Assembly (NCBI GenBank): GCA_000613465.1
Contig: BAJA01000044.1
Location: 1 to 40,220 of the forward strand
Source of the DNA: Bacteroides nordii WAL 11050 = JCM 12987
GTDB lineage: Bacteria; Bacteroidota; Bacteroidia; Bacteroidales; Bacteroidaceae
Direction: 5' to 3'
DNA: 40,220 nucleotides
Part shown: positions 1 to 9,114 of the stretch, piece by piece
Layout of the letters: each line of letters begins with the position of its first letter
Numbering within the stretch: position 1 is the first letter of the stretch
Position numbers and translations under genes: made by a program
Notes under the pieces: generated by a model
What the model was told of the DNA's origin: nothing
The model's database searches: none
What the model saw: only the letters and a program-made list of their open reading frames with translations

Positions 1-1266
1 GGGGTTTTTACCTAAAAGAAAGTAAAATTGATGGATCTCGAACTTACGACTGTCCGGTCCCCTCCCTTTTCTTTTTTGTTCTTCTTTATCATTCAGCCGG
101 GTTATATAACCATAATTATCATCACACCACACAATCGTTACATCTTCCGGTACTTTAAGACCGTTATTATATATATCAAGCACCTCTTTATAGGGCATGA
201 AAGCCTGAGGAATCCGGGTAATATCGGTTTCCAAAGATTGAGTAAGCAAAGTTCTCTGGTCAGCTATCACCTGGGACAATACCTGTGTCTGTTCGTCCAA
301 GCTCCCGGTACCCTGCATTTTACCATCATGAACTCCACGCATCCCGATAGTATATATATTTTCCGAATGCTTCAACTCATTCAGACGTTCCATCCAAAAG
401 GTTTGTACTTCTTCCTTGTTAGTCACATAATTATATGCTTCTCTCCGGGTTTTATCCCATTCACCATTTGTGTTTCGCATCAATGGCTCACAATGGGAAG
501 TCCCCATTACGATGCCATATTTATCAGCCATCTCTCTGGCACCGTCGATAAAGTAAAAAGGAGTGGAACAACCATGCATTGCCGGCCATAAAGTGTTTGC
601 CCGCAAACGAAGCAATAATTCAAAAACTTTTTCATACGTTTTTGTCCCAAGTGTAGTATGAGGTTGAGGATCAAAATTTTTCGTACTCCAGGGAACTAAT
701 CCCCAATCTTCGTCATTAATAAAGAAACCTCGAAACTGAACCGAAGGAGACTGTACATTTTCATATCCGGCAGGAAGTACACACGATTTACGCTTCTCAA
801 TAGATACATCAGCCCACCAATACCAGGGAGAAACACCCATAATACGTGATAGCTCTAAAACTCCATAGGCTGTCCCACGAGCATCACTTCCTAATACAAG
901 TAAATATTGTACGTCTTTTCGTTCCACTACTTTTATTTTAAAAGCTTCCCATTTACCTGCAATATCATCTGTGGGAATATTCCAGTCGGACAAATAGCAG
1001 TCAAAAGAAGATTCTTGCCCCAAAGTCCCAATCAGAAGCCGGGCATTCCTCAACAAATCAGTCTTTACCGGTAGTTGTCCGGACACGGCTTCCATATCAT
1101 CAATAAATAAATTTACAGCAGTATGAACTACATCGGCCTCATTCTGTGAATGATATACCGTCAGCGGAGTAGATGTACTCACTAACTCAAATCCCCACAT
1201 ATTATTCGGTACGATTACACATCCCAGCACAAGCAACAAAAATCTCACAACAATCATTTTCATCAT
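1..1266 (-). CDS. GH115 alpha-glucuronidase, N-terminal part, cut by the window edge
   Basis: An open frame runs from an ATG pair at 1266/1263 to the window edge, about 422 codons, with an N-terminal signal peptide (hydrophobic stretch RFLLLVLGCVIV). GH115 enzymes release 4-O-methyl-glucuronic or glucuronic acid from xylan and related glycans. The family is recognised from YWWADV, RGFFINDEDWGLVPW, LRLRANTLWPAMHG, YGIVMGTSHCEPL, TIGMRGVHDGKM and WCDDNYGYI in the expected order. Full-length members are about 800-1000 residues, so the catalytic half is largely missing. After the family stretch that ends EEQKRKG, the last ~20 codons no longer resemble GH115: a tyrosine-rich YYHLSYWGRP-type segment is expected and is absent in all three frames. 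The true gene therefore probably ends or joins other sequence near base 60. It is the last visible gene of the PUL, 30 bp after the lyase-like lipoprotein. The family call is strong; the edge is uncertain. Confidence 0.9.
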   Translation of the reverse strand, partial: MMKMIVVRFLLLVLGCVIVPNNMWGFELVSTSTPLTVYHSQNEADVVHTAVNLFIDDMEAVSGQLPVKTDLLRNARLLIGTLGQESSFDCYLSDWNIPTDDIAGKWEAFKIKVVERKDVQYLLVLGSDARGTAYGVLELSRIMGVSPWYWWADVSIEKRKSCVLPAGYENVQSPSVQFRGFFINDEDWGLVPWSTKNFDPQPHTTLGTKTYEKVFELLLRLRANTLWPAMHGCSTPFYFIDGAREMADKYGIVMGTSHCEPLMRNTNGEWDKTRREAYNYVTNKEEVQTFWMERLNELKHSENIYTIGMRGVHDGKMQGTGSLDEQTQVLSQVIADQRTLLTQSLETDITRIPQAFMPYKEVLDIYNNGLKVPEDVTIVWCDDNYGYITRLNDKEEQKRKGRGPDSRKFEIHQFYFLLGKNP

Positions 1267-1296
1267 CTTCTTATTTATACAGTTTAATTACCTCTA

Positions 1297-1992
1297 TTAT
1301 GGTTTGAAATAATATTTGATATTCTTTATTTTTACCTCGCTTACTTCACTTACCGTTGAATAAACCCCACATTTAAAATAATAAGAAGGAGCATCTTCCT
1401 TCACTCTAAAAGAACGGATTAATTTACCATCCACATAAACATAAATCTGACGTTCTGTAAACATATGCACTACATTCAGATGTACCCACTTATTGTAGAC
1501 AGGAGAAACAATATCATGAGAATCATGCCACTTCAATGTTCCTCCATTCTCTTCATAAGCTTTAATATTAATAGCAACAGGATAACCAAATATTTGCATC
1601 ACTGCGGTACGATGTGTTCCTTCCACTACATAATAATCGGCTTCAAATTGATGATTGCCTTCTGTATAATCATTTCGCATACGGAGTTCACAACGGGGAG
1701 AAGTATGATCACCTTGCTTAAAAGGTTCATCCCCCTTGATTATTTTAAATGTATGTTCGTCATTCTCTTTATCATACGTGTATCTCTCTTCCAGATTTAA
1801 ATTCCAGGGCTTTTGAATATAATAATCATACGTATGTTCCACCCACCCCGTACCATGCTTAGGTCCATAAAGTTCCGGTATAGGAACATCATTCTTGATC
1901 GGTTCATCTTCATCTCCTCCGCAAGCAGACAGTCCTGTAGTAAAACAAAAAAGCATCAACAAACACTCTACCTTTAATAATTTCATAATCAA
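1297..1992 (-). CDS. Surface lipoprotein with polysaccharide-lyase-like jelly roll (PL7/PL20 type)
   Basis: 231 residues. A lipoprotein signal ends at L-S-A-C (Cys24) and is followed by GGDEDE, an acidic stretch typical of Bacteroidetes lipoproteins exported to the outer face. The mature part resembles the beta-jelly-roll alginate/glucuronan lyases: SPRCELR at 98-104 matches the R-x-E-L-R strand, Q133 sits in MQIFG where PL7 has Q-I-H or Q-V-H, and YFKCGVY at 205-211 matches the C-terminal Y-F-K-x-G-x-Y strand with the catalytic tyrosine. The histidine of the Q-x-H pair is phenylalanine here. In a PUL with GH115 and GH105, an endo-acting lyase on a glucuronate-containing chain would supply the unsaturated ends that GH105 removes. 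The lyase role is inferred; a non-catalytic glycan-binding jelly roll is the alternative. I cannot assign a PL family. Confidence 0.7.
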   Translation of the reverse strand: MIMKLLKVECLLMLFCFTTGLSACGGDEDEPIKNDVPIPELYGPKHGTGWVEHTYDYYIQKPWNLNLEERYTYDKENDEHTFKIIKGDEPFKQGDHTSPRCELRMRNDYTEGNHQFEADYYVVEGTHRTAVMQIFGYPVAINIKAYEENGGTLKWHDSHDIVSPVYNKWVHLNVVHMFTERQIYVYVDGKLIRSFRVKEDAPSYYFKCGVYSTVSEVSEVKIKNIKYYFKP

Positions 1993-2055
1993 CGAATTAA
2001 ATTGTAATTAGAAAGATATTACTTAGAATAGCAGATAAAAAAGTAAAATAAATTC

Positions 2056-3168
2056 TTATCTGTTTACTTCAGTCAAAGAGTATGCACACCATAGCATAGG
2101 TGCCTGACCATGAAAATCACCAACAATACGAGGACGATCGTAATAATACTGTTCATCATTCTTCTTACCTGTACCTTTACATACTTCAGTTACATCCCCG
2201 TCGGCATTGATGTAAGGAACCAGCCCGGTCCAACCTTTACGAGCCACACTCCCATACACGTTTACATCCAACCAACCATTTCTTACACCTTGGATCATAG
2301 CATATACGAACATGGCTGAACCCGATGTTTCAACCCAGATATCCGGCTTATCAATCAGCTGATACCATGTACCCTGGGGATTCTGATAATTCTTTAGCGT
2401 TTCCATCATCTTCAGGTATCCTTTCAGAATCCGGGGCCTATCAGGATGTTTTTCAGGTAAATAAGACAACATCTCAGCCAGGCCTACAGCAAACCAACCA
2501 TTACCACGTGCCCAATAAAACGGAACATCCGGAGCATGATAAAACAGACCATTAGGCTGCTGAATGCTATCTAAATAGGCTACCATCTCTTTGGCAGCAC
2601 GATCCATGTATTTAGAATCACCCGTCACCTGATAAGCTTTTGACTGTAAAATGGTAATCATATACATATCATCAATCCACATACGTGTCTGCCAGGAAAG
2701 CCCCCTCGCGGCATAAGCTCTTTGTTCAGGAGTAGCATCTTCCGGAAGTTCCCATTGTGCATCGGCGTAAGATATACCTAAATCGTAGTATTTCACATTT
2801 TTCGTCAAATTATACAATTCAAGAGGGAGACTACCAAACATATTAAAATCAACATGATTCTTCTTTGGAAATAAATGTTTTTCTGTCGTATAAAGTGGTT
2901 GAAAACGTGCTTCCAAACGATCTTGTAATTCCTTATTATTCGTCACATCAGCAAATCTCAAAGCTCCATACCAGGTACAGACTTCCGGATAGGATATTAA
3001 TCTCGGACTCATATGCCCACTCGCCAAAAAACGTTCGGCAAGTTTTAAACCAATCCGTTCCGGATTACATTCTTCGGGAAACTTTGTAAGACACTCCTGA
3101 GCATGACATACCGGAAGGAATATCCCCCAAATGATCCATACCCATATAGATTTTGCATATTTCTTCAT
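2056..3168 (-). CDS. GH105 unsaturated uronyl hydrolase
   Basis: 370 residues with a signal peptide (about 1-23, ending CHA-QE). GH105 enzymes of the YteR/YesR type hydrate and release the 4,5-unsaturated uronic acid left at the non-reducing end by polysaccharide lyases, acting in the periplasm. The (alpha/alpha)6 barrel is recognised from TRMWIDDMYM at 162-170, where the Asp pair at 166-167 holds the catalytic acid, from YWARGNGW at 218-225, and from the C-terminal GTGKKNDEQYYYDRPR segment. The length is normal for the family. It lies 22 bp downstream of a GH3 gene and 63 bp upstream of the lyase-like lipoprotein gene, consistent with one operon. Whether the substrate is an unsaturated galacturonyl or glucuronyl group cannot be read from sequence; the GH115 neighbour favours glucuronyl. 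Confidence 0.93.
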   Translation of the reverse strand: MKKYAKSIWVWIIWGIFLPVCHAQECLTKFPEECNPERIGLKLAERFLASGHMSPRLISYPEVCTWYGALRFADVTNNKELQDRLEARFQPLYTTEKHLFPKKNHVDFNMFGSLPLELYNLTKNVKYYDLGISYADAQWELPEDATPEQRAYAARGLSWQTRMWIDDMYMITILQSKAYQVTGDSKYMDRAAKEMVAYLDSIQQPNGLFYHAPDVPFYWARGNGWFAVGLAEMLSYLPEKHPDRPRILKGYLKMMETLKNYQNPQGTWYQLIDKPDIWVETSGSAMFVYAMIQGVRNGWLDVNVYGSVARKGWTGLVPYINADGDVTEVCKGTGKKNDEQYYYDRPRIVGDFHGQAPMLWCAYSLTEVNR

Positions 3169-3190
3169 ATAATAATTGTTTAAGTTATTA

Positions 3191-5485
3191 TCATTTGACC
3201 ATTAATGAAACAGTTTTTAAGTCTTGCTCCCGCGAAGAGGCTCCCACCATTATTTTAAAACTACCAGGTTCAACCTCATATTTCTTTCTCGACGTAAAAA
3301 AAGCTAACTTATCAGGAGTGATTAAGAAACTCACCCGTTTCTTTTCTCCCGGGTTTAAAGTTATTCGCTGAAACCCTTTCAACTCCTTCACCGGACGAGT
3401 AACCGTTCCATACTCATCCTGTATATACAGTTGAGCAATCTCCGTACCCTGACAAAGACCTGTATTGGCTAATTCAAAAGATACGGTAACTGCTTCATTG
3501 GTATGTATGGTATCTTTTGACAAAACCGGATTTCCATATTCAAATGTTGTGTAACTAAGCCCATATCCGAAATGATATAATGGGCCGGTAGTAGTCAATG
3601 CGAATTTACGGGAATATTGAGATGCTTTATGGTTGTATACAGTCTGAATCTGCCCGACGCTGCGGGGAAAAGTGATGGGTAACTTTCCGCTTGGATTAAC
3701 CTTTCCGAACAATATTTCGGCTATAGCCTGTCCACCCATTCCTCCGGGTTCCCAAGCCTCGACAATGGCCGGTATATGTTGCTGTGCCCATGTAACACTC
3801 AATGGTCGCCCATTAAGAAGAACCAAAATAACAGGTTTACCCGAAGCATATACAGCTTCCAATAATTCCTGTTGATGAGTAGGTAATTCCAGATTATCAC
3901 GGTCACAATTTTCTCCACAAGTACGATCACTGTTATACCGTTCAGAATTCTCTCCTACCACGACAATATTAATATCCGCTTCAACAGCTTTCTGTGCAGC
4001 AGTCTTAATCAATGAACGATCCATTTTCCTTATTTTATTGGAAAAACAAACCGTATCAATTACAGCATCCGGTACCTGTTGTTGTATTCCTGCCAACACA
4101 GTTATCACATTTTCTTCCGGCTGTCGCGTAGTCCAATCTCCCATTATCGTCGGACTATTGGCATTGGGTCCTGTAACAAGAATCTTTTTATACCGCTCTT
4201 GTTTCAACGGAAGTAAACAATCATCATTCTTCAACAAAACAATTGATTGTCTTGCTGCTTCTAATGCAGTAGCCTGATGATCCTCTGTATAGATAAGAGA
4301 ACGGGAAGCCGGAATATCAACCAACGGATTCTCAAACAATCCCAACCGGAATTTAGCCTCTAAGATTTTATAAACTGCTAAATCTATTCTTGTTTCCGGA
4401 ATATATTTATTCCTGACTGCCTCTATAATCGCTTCCAAGAAGCCATCTCCCTGCATGTGCATATCAACTCCTGCTTTCACGGCCATACGAAACGCTTCTT
4501 CTTGGGAAGGAGCATAATGATGCATCTCATGCAAACGTTCGATATCCATCCAGTCACTTATCACAAATCCTTGAAAGCCTAATTCATTTCGCAGAATTTC
4601 TTGTAACAGATAATGATTGGCATGACAAGGAACGCCATTCAATTCATTGTGAGCCGGCATAACCGTAGCCACATAAGCTTTATTGATAGCCTCGGCAAAA
4701 GGGGACAAATACAAATCGCGTAATTTCTGTTCAGACATATCCATAGGTGCAGCATTGATTCCACCGGCAGGTTCTCCTCCACCTACAAAATGCTTGGCAC
4801 AAGCCAATACTCCGGAACCATCAAAACCATTCTCTCCCTGTAATCCGAGAATCAGTGCCGTCCCCATCTGTGTCACCAGATAAGTATCCTCTCCAAAGGT
4901 CTCTCCTACACGCCCCCAACGGGCATCACGAGCCAATTCAATATTAGGGTTAAAAGTCCAGTGTACTCCTGAAGAGCGCATTTCAACAGCAGTTTGCCGA
5001 CCTATTTCTTTCAGCAAAACCGGGTTAAAAGAAGAAGCCATTCCAATGGAAGTAGGGTAAACCGTACAACCTCTATGCATACAATTTCCATGAATGGCAT
5101 CGATAGCTATCAATAAAGGAATTCTCAGACGGCTCTTTCGGGCTATCATCTGCAGGATATTCGCTTCTTCAACACTATATACATGTAAACATGCCCCTAC
5201 TTTACCCAAAGATATATTTCGGGCTATCCCATTGGATTCCAACAAACTCCGAATAAGAGTATCCGGATCGGTGCTTTCAAATGCAATCGGTTTGTCTTTG
5301 CGTCCGTATTGTAATCCTACGTACTGGCACAATTGAGCAACCTTCTCTTCCAACGTCATTTGCCGCATCAGAATACGTACTCGTTTATCTATCGGAAGTG
5401 ACGGGTCCAGATACCTTTCATCAATCGTCCCCTGACAAAAAGAAGAAAATAGTAACCCAACCAAAAATAATAAAGCGTGTTTCAT
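3191..5485 (-). CDS. GH3 beta-glycosidase (BglX-type)
   Basis: 764 residues, signal peptide about 1-19. GH3 retaining enzymes remove terminal beta-glucosyl, xylosyl or related residues. The order is: (beta/alpha)8 domain with CAKHFVGGGE (KH at 231-232) and the nucleophile loop FVISDWMD (Asp311), then the alpha/beta sandwich from about 400 with SIVLLKND and a loop VVGENSERYNSD (510-520) that carries glutamates able to act as acid/base, then a fibronectin-III-like domain from about 665 (FGYGLSYTTFEYG precedes it). The domain layout and length match BglX. It starts 92 bp after the stop of the GH37-like gene and is not a close copy of the second GH3 gene in this PUL, which suggests a different linkage or position in the glycan. 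The exact specificity cannot be told from sequence. Confidence 0.95.
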   Translation of the reverse strand: MKHALLFLVGLLFSSFCQGTIDERYLDPSLPIDKRVRILMRQMTLEEKVAQLCQYVGLQYGRKDKPIAFESTDPDTLIRSLLESNGIARNISLGKVGACLHVYSVEEANILQMIARKSRLRIPLLIAIDAIHGNCMHRGCTVYPTSIGMASSFNPVLLKEIGRQTAVEMRSSGVHWTFNPNIELARDARWGRVGETFGEDTYLVTQMGTALILGLQGENGFDGSGVLACAKHFVGGGEPAGGINAAPMDMSEQKLRDLYLSPFAEAINKAYVATVMPAHNELNGVPCHANHYLLQEILRNELGFQGFVISDWMDIERLHEMHHYAPSQEEAFRMAVKAGVDMHMQGDGFLEAIIEAVRNKYIPETRIDLAVYKILEAKFRLGLFENPLVDIPASRSLIYTEDHQATALEAARQSIVLLKNDDCLLPLKQERYKKILVTGPNANSPTIMGDWTTRQPEENVITVLAGIQQQVPDAVIDTVCFSNKIRKMDRSLIKTAAQKAVEADINIVVVGENSERYNSDRTCGENCDRDNLELPTHQQELLEAVYASGKPVILVLLNGRPLSVTWAQQHIPAIVEAWEPGGMGGQAIAEILFGKVNPSGKLPITFPRSVGQIQTVYNHKASQYSRKFALTTTGPLYHFGYGLSYTTFEYGNPVLSKDTIHTNEAVTVSFELANTGLCQGTEIAQLYIQDEYGTVTRPVKELKGFQRITLNPGEKKRVSFLITPDKLAFFTSRKKYEVEPGSFKIMVGASSREQDLKTVSLMVK

Positions 5486-5577
5486 TTTGGATAAATCTTT
5501 AAAGTGTTTTTCCCTTTATATATGTATTACAAACAATAAAGGCTTTTGTAATCAATCCGGGCAAATCATCCCGATCA

Positions 5578-6905
5578 TCATTTGTCTGAAGCTAAATATT
5601 GGGAAACCCAGACAAATGTTCCGGCTGTCCAACCAAGCATTGCAGGCAGCTTATACTCGTTTGTAACATTCACATTACCTTCATTCACATTATATTTCTC
5701 CCATAGATTACCCGTTGCCTTATAAATATTCACAACAGCCATTTGATATTTTCGGGCAATACGGAATGCTTCTTCCTTATAACCATATCGATCGAGCCCA
5801 TTTACTGCCAGATAATTCAGTGGTGCCCACCCATTAGGATACGACCATTGATAAACAATCCCATACTCTTTATTCTCACATGCAGATATACCATACCTGA
5901 ACTCCAATAGACATAATATCGCAGGAATCAGCCGACGCGCCTCTTCATCGGACAAAACTCCATTAAATAAAAGGCTGAATACAGCTGCCGAAAGAACATC
6001 GGAACGCTTCTCATTGAAAAAATCATAATCATAATAGAGTCCGCTATTCTCATCCCTACAATATTTCCGTATCAATGCCTTACGTTGCTCCGCTTTCTGG
6101 TGCCATTGCCGTGCTTCTTCTCCAAAACCTAATTCTTTTGCAAAAAATTCAAAGTTCTTTTCATATCCATAAAGGTTGGCATTCAAGTCTATCGGACAAA
6201 AATGTTCACAACGTGTCTGAAAGCGGGGACTGAAATCCCATCCGGATTCACACTCAGCAATATAGTGAGAGGCCACTTCCATACGTTCTCCATCACTCAT
6301 TCGTTCTATTTTATCACGAAAGCCATCACCCAAACGCCTTTGTAAAACAGAAAGGATTCTCTTTTTATCAGAAGTGGTTGCTTCATTTGAATATCGGTTC
6401 AATCCAATAGGAGTGAGACGTCGTGTCATCCAAAAGAAATATTCTTTTTTCAAACCTGGAAGTACTTTTTTCAACCATTCTTTATCATGAGTCTTCAGAT
6501 AAATATGTTCTATCATCTTGCTCAGATATGGGGGTTGAGAACGGTTTTCAAAAAAAGTCCGGTTTCCGTTCAACATCTTCCCATAGCGCTCAACCATATA
6601 AAGCATATTCTCTACATTCGACTGAGCCAAATCACCATAACCATCTGCTATCAATCCTTCCCCCGTAAAAAAAGTATCCCAATAGTACATTTCCTGAAAA
6701 GAGTCATTCATGCTCGGAACGGTATAACGATATGGTAATCCAATCAGGGTTCCCGTATCTTCAGGCTGAAACGGACCGTTTTATTCCATGAAGCCGCAAT
6801 GAAATCATGCACTTTTTTTATATCTGCCATAGAAGCACATTGCTGCGCATCGGCTTTATTTCCTAACCCAAGCAACAGCCCGATAAAACATACAAGAAAT
6901 TTCAT
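5578..6905 (-). CDS. GH37 (trehalase)-like glycosidase, frameshifted
   Basis: The start at 6905 is fixed by an ATGA overlap with the stop of the upstream GH3 gene and opens a signal peptide (MKFLVCFIGLLLGLG...ADA). The first frame runs to WNKTVRFSLKIREP. The second frame carries the rest, FQPEDTGTLIGLPYRYT onward, to the stop at 5578. One base is missing near 6769-6771 (AAA on plus), and 1328 bp is one short of 443 codons. The fold is the trehalase (alpha/alpha)6 barrel: NGNRTFFENRSQPPYL, ESGWDFSPRF (catalytic-acid Asp in TreA), QWSYPNGWAPLNYLA (trehalase signature 2) and LWEKYNVNEG (catalytic-base Glu). Signature 1, normally PGGRFxExYxWDxY, is altered: the segment before QEMYYWDTFF reads VPSMNDSF. 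Trehalose may therefore not be the substrate. The largest intact piece begins at 6711. Whether the frameshift is real is unknown. Confidence 0.85.
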
Positions 6906-9109
6906 TGCCTTACTTTTATCTTTATTATACTCTTTATATCCCTTGAAGAAGCACCACAATATAAAGTATAGTAATCTGGTTCTACAACCCAGGCCTTTCT
7001 AACATCATCGAAATAGGCAAATTCTTTCACTGGTATTGCAAGAGATACTTCCTTACTTTCTCCGGGAAGAAGCCTTATTTTATCAAACGCTTTCAATTCC
7101 TTCACCGGACGTAAAACAGAAGGCTTATTCTGTCCTACATATAACTGAACAACTTCTGATCCTTCCGATTTACCCGTATTAGTCAAAGTAAAACAGATTC
7201 GGACTGTATCACCCGAAAAATATTCCTTCTTATCGGTTGTTACTTTTCCATATTCAAAAGTGGTATAAGACAAGCCATAACCGAATGGAAATAATGCCGG
7301 AATTCTTTTAGTATCATGCCAACGATATCCAACCAAGATATCTTCCTGATAAACCACATTCAGTGTATCACCGGGATAAGACTTCTGCCCATAATAATGA
7401 GCGCCGTTATCTACCAATTTCTCAGGTATACTGAAAGGTAACTTGCCTGTTGGAATTACGTTTCCTGCTATCACATCAGCAATGGCATGACCGGCTTCCG
7501 AACCAAGATACCACGATTGAATCAATGCCGGAACTTTATTAATCCAGGGCATGGCTACTGCATTGCCACTGATTATTATTACACCGACATTCTTATTGAC
7601 ATTCAAGAGTGCTGTTAGCAACTCATCCTGTCTATAAGGTAGATTATAATCCAAACGATCTACCTCTTCACAATCCTGATACAGATTTTTATTCAATCCA
7701 CCAAAGTACAATACAATATCCGCATCTTTCGCTACATTGACTGCTGCCTGAATTAACGAATCAGCCTTCTGTTGAGGTAACAGATGCGGATGGAACTTAC
7801 TGGGTCCGGAAGTATACCCGACAGAATAAATAATTTTATCCTCTCCATAAAGTGCCTTCAATCCTTCTAAAGGAGATATTTCTTTTTTTACTTTTAATTC
7901 GGAAGAACCGCCTCCTAAAGTCAAAGAACGCACTGCATTATCCCCAATCACTGCTATCTTCTGATACTTCCCGACCGGTATCGGAAAGAAATCCGCTTGA
8001 TTCTTTAATAAAACAATCCCTTCCTCGGCAATACGACGTGCTACGTTACGATGTTCAGGAGTACTAAAACTACCATAACCACGATTACGATTCATATTGG
8101 TACGGAAATTTAATCTTAAAACACGCCGTACTTTATCATTAAGATCCTTCATGGATAACTCTCCGTTCCGTAACTTTGCCAGATATGGTTTTGCCAGATA
8201 ATAATTATCATATGCCATTTTCTCTGTATAATTCAACCCATCGGTACGGGTTCCCATTTCAATGTCCAATCCATTGGATGCTGCCTCATCCGTATCATGA
8301 GTACTTCCCCAGTCGGATACAAACACTCCATCGAATCCCCACTCTCCTTTCAATACCTTATTAACCAGCCAGTCGTTGTGTGTACAATATTGATTCTCAT
8401 ATTTATTATAAGACCCCATTACAGACCATACATGTCCCTTTTCGACTCCTGCTTTAAAAGCGGGAAAATAAATTTCACGCAAAGCTCTTTCACTGACTAT
8501 AACATTGATACGTTTACGCCAAAGTTCCTGATTATTAGCAGCAAAATGTTTCAGACAAGCTGATACCCCATTCTGTTGCACTCCATGAATATAAGGAACC
8601 ACCATTTGAGAAGCCAGATATGGATCTTCACCCATATATTCAAAATTTCGTCCATTCAATGGAGTTCGGTAAATATTCACACCTGGTCCCAGTAATACTT
8701 CTTTTTTCCGAAACCGTGCTTCTTCTCCTATAGCTTTTCCATATTCTAATGATAATGCAGGGTTAAAGGTTGCCGCCAGACAAGTTAACGCCGGAAATGC
8801 CGTACAAGAATCATTTGTCCAACCGGCATGCCCCCAACTGTCCCAACTGATTTCTGCTCTTATTCCGTGAGGACCATCACTCATCCAAAGTTCCGGGATA
8901 CCCAAACGCGGACAACCAGGTGTACTGAATTTAGACTGCGCATGAATCATAGCCACTTTTTCTTCCAAAGTCATCCGGGACAAAGCATCTTCTACCCGTT
9001 GTTCTATACTCTTTGAATCATCCAGATAAACCGGAAGTTTCTCTTGACTCCATACATTAACCCCATAAAAAAAAGAGATAACCAACAATAATTGAATTTT
9101 CCGTATCAT
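6902..9109 (-). CDS. GH3 beta-glycosidase (second PUL copy)
   Basis: 735 residues with a signal peptide (about 1-21, ending WSQ). The catalytic barrel shows PRLGIPELWMSDGPHG (67-82), LKHFAANNQE (KH at 187-188) and the nucleophile loop GVFVSDWGSTHD (Asp266). The second domain begins with RRIAEEGIVLLKN, and a fibronectin-III-like module closes the protein after PFGYGLSYTTFEYG. There is no PA14 insertion. The architecture is that of periplasmic GH3 beta-glucosidases and beta-xylosidases; the sequence differs enough from the other GH3 in this PUL to suggest a distinct substrate. It begins 5 bp after the LamG gene stop, and its TGA overlaps the ATG of the GH37-like gene, so translation of the two is probably coupled. 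Confidence 0.95.
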   Translation of the reverse strand: MIRKIQLLLVISFFYGVNVWSQEKLPVYLDDSKSIEQRVEDALSRMTLEEKVAMIHAQSKFSTPGCPRLGIPELWMSDGPHGIRAEISWDSWGHAGWTNDSCTAFPALTCLAATFNPALSLEYGKAIGEEARFRKKEVLLGPGVNIYRTPLNGRNFEYMGEDPYLASQMVVPYIHGVQQNGVSACLKHFAANNQELWRKRINVIVSERALREIYFPAFKAGVEKGHVWSVMGSYNKYENQYCTHNDWLVNKVLKGEWGFDGVFVSDWGSTHDTDEAASNGLDIEMGTRTDGLNYTEKMAYDNYYLAKPYLAKLRNGELSMKDLNDKVRRVLRLNFRTNMNRNRGYGSFSTPEHRNVARRIAEEGIVLLKNQADFFPIPVGKYQKIAVIGDNAVRSLTLGGGSSELKVKKEISPLEGLKALYGEDKIIYSVGYTSGPSKFHPHLLPQQKADSLIQAAVNVAKDADIVLYFGGLNKNLYQDCEEVDRLDYNLPYRQDELLTALLNVNKNVGVIIISGNAVAMPWINKVPALIQSWYLGSEAGHAIADVIAGNVIPTGKLPFSIPEKLVDNGAHYYGQKSYPGDTLNVVYQEDILVGYRWHDTKRIPALFPFGYGLSYTTFEYGKVTTDKKEYFSGDTVRICFTLTNTGKSEGSEVVQLYVGQNKPSVLRPVKELKAFDKIRLLPGESKEVSLAIPVKEFAYFDDVRKAWVVEPDYYTLYCGASSRDIKSIIKIKVRQ

Positions 9110-9114
9110 AATAA

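Noticed and set aside
1..40. tRNA gene at the left edge
   Set aside because: Only a T-loop-like TTCGA is present; the T-stem does not pair and no acceptor or anticodon arm can be built.
28..591. 187-codon plus-strand open frame at the left edge
   Set aside because: Antisense to GH115, whose motifs are clear on the minus strand.
2030..2062. CAGATAA/TTATCTG inverted repeat at the GH105 stop codon
   Set aside because: A 7-bp AT-rich stem with a 17-nt loop that overlaps the stop codon is within what AT-rich sequence gives by chance.
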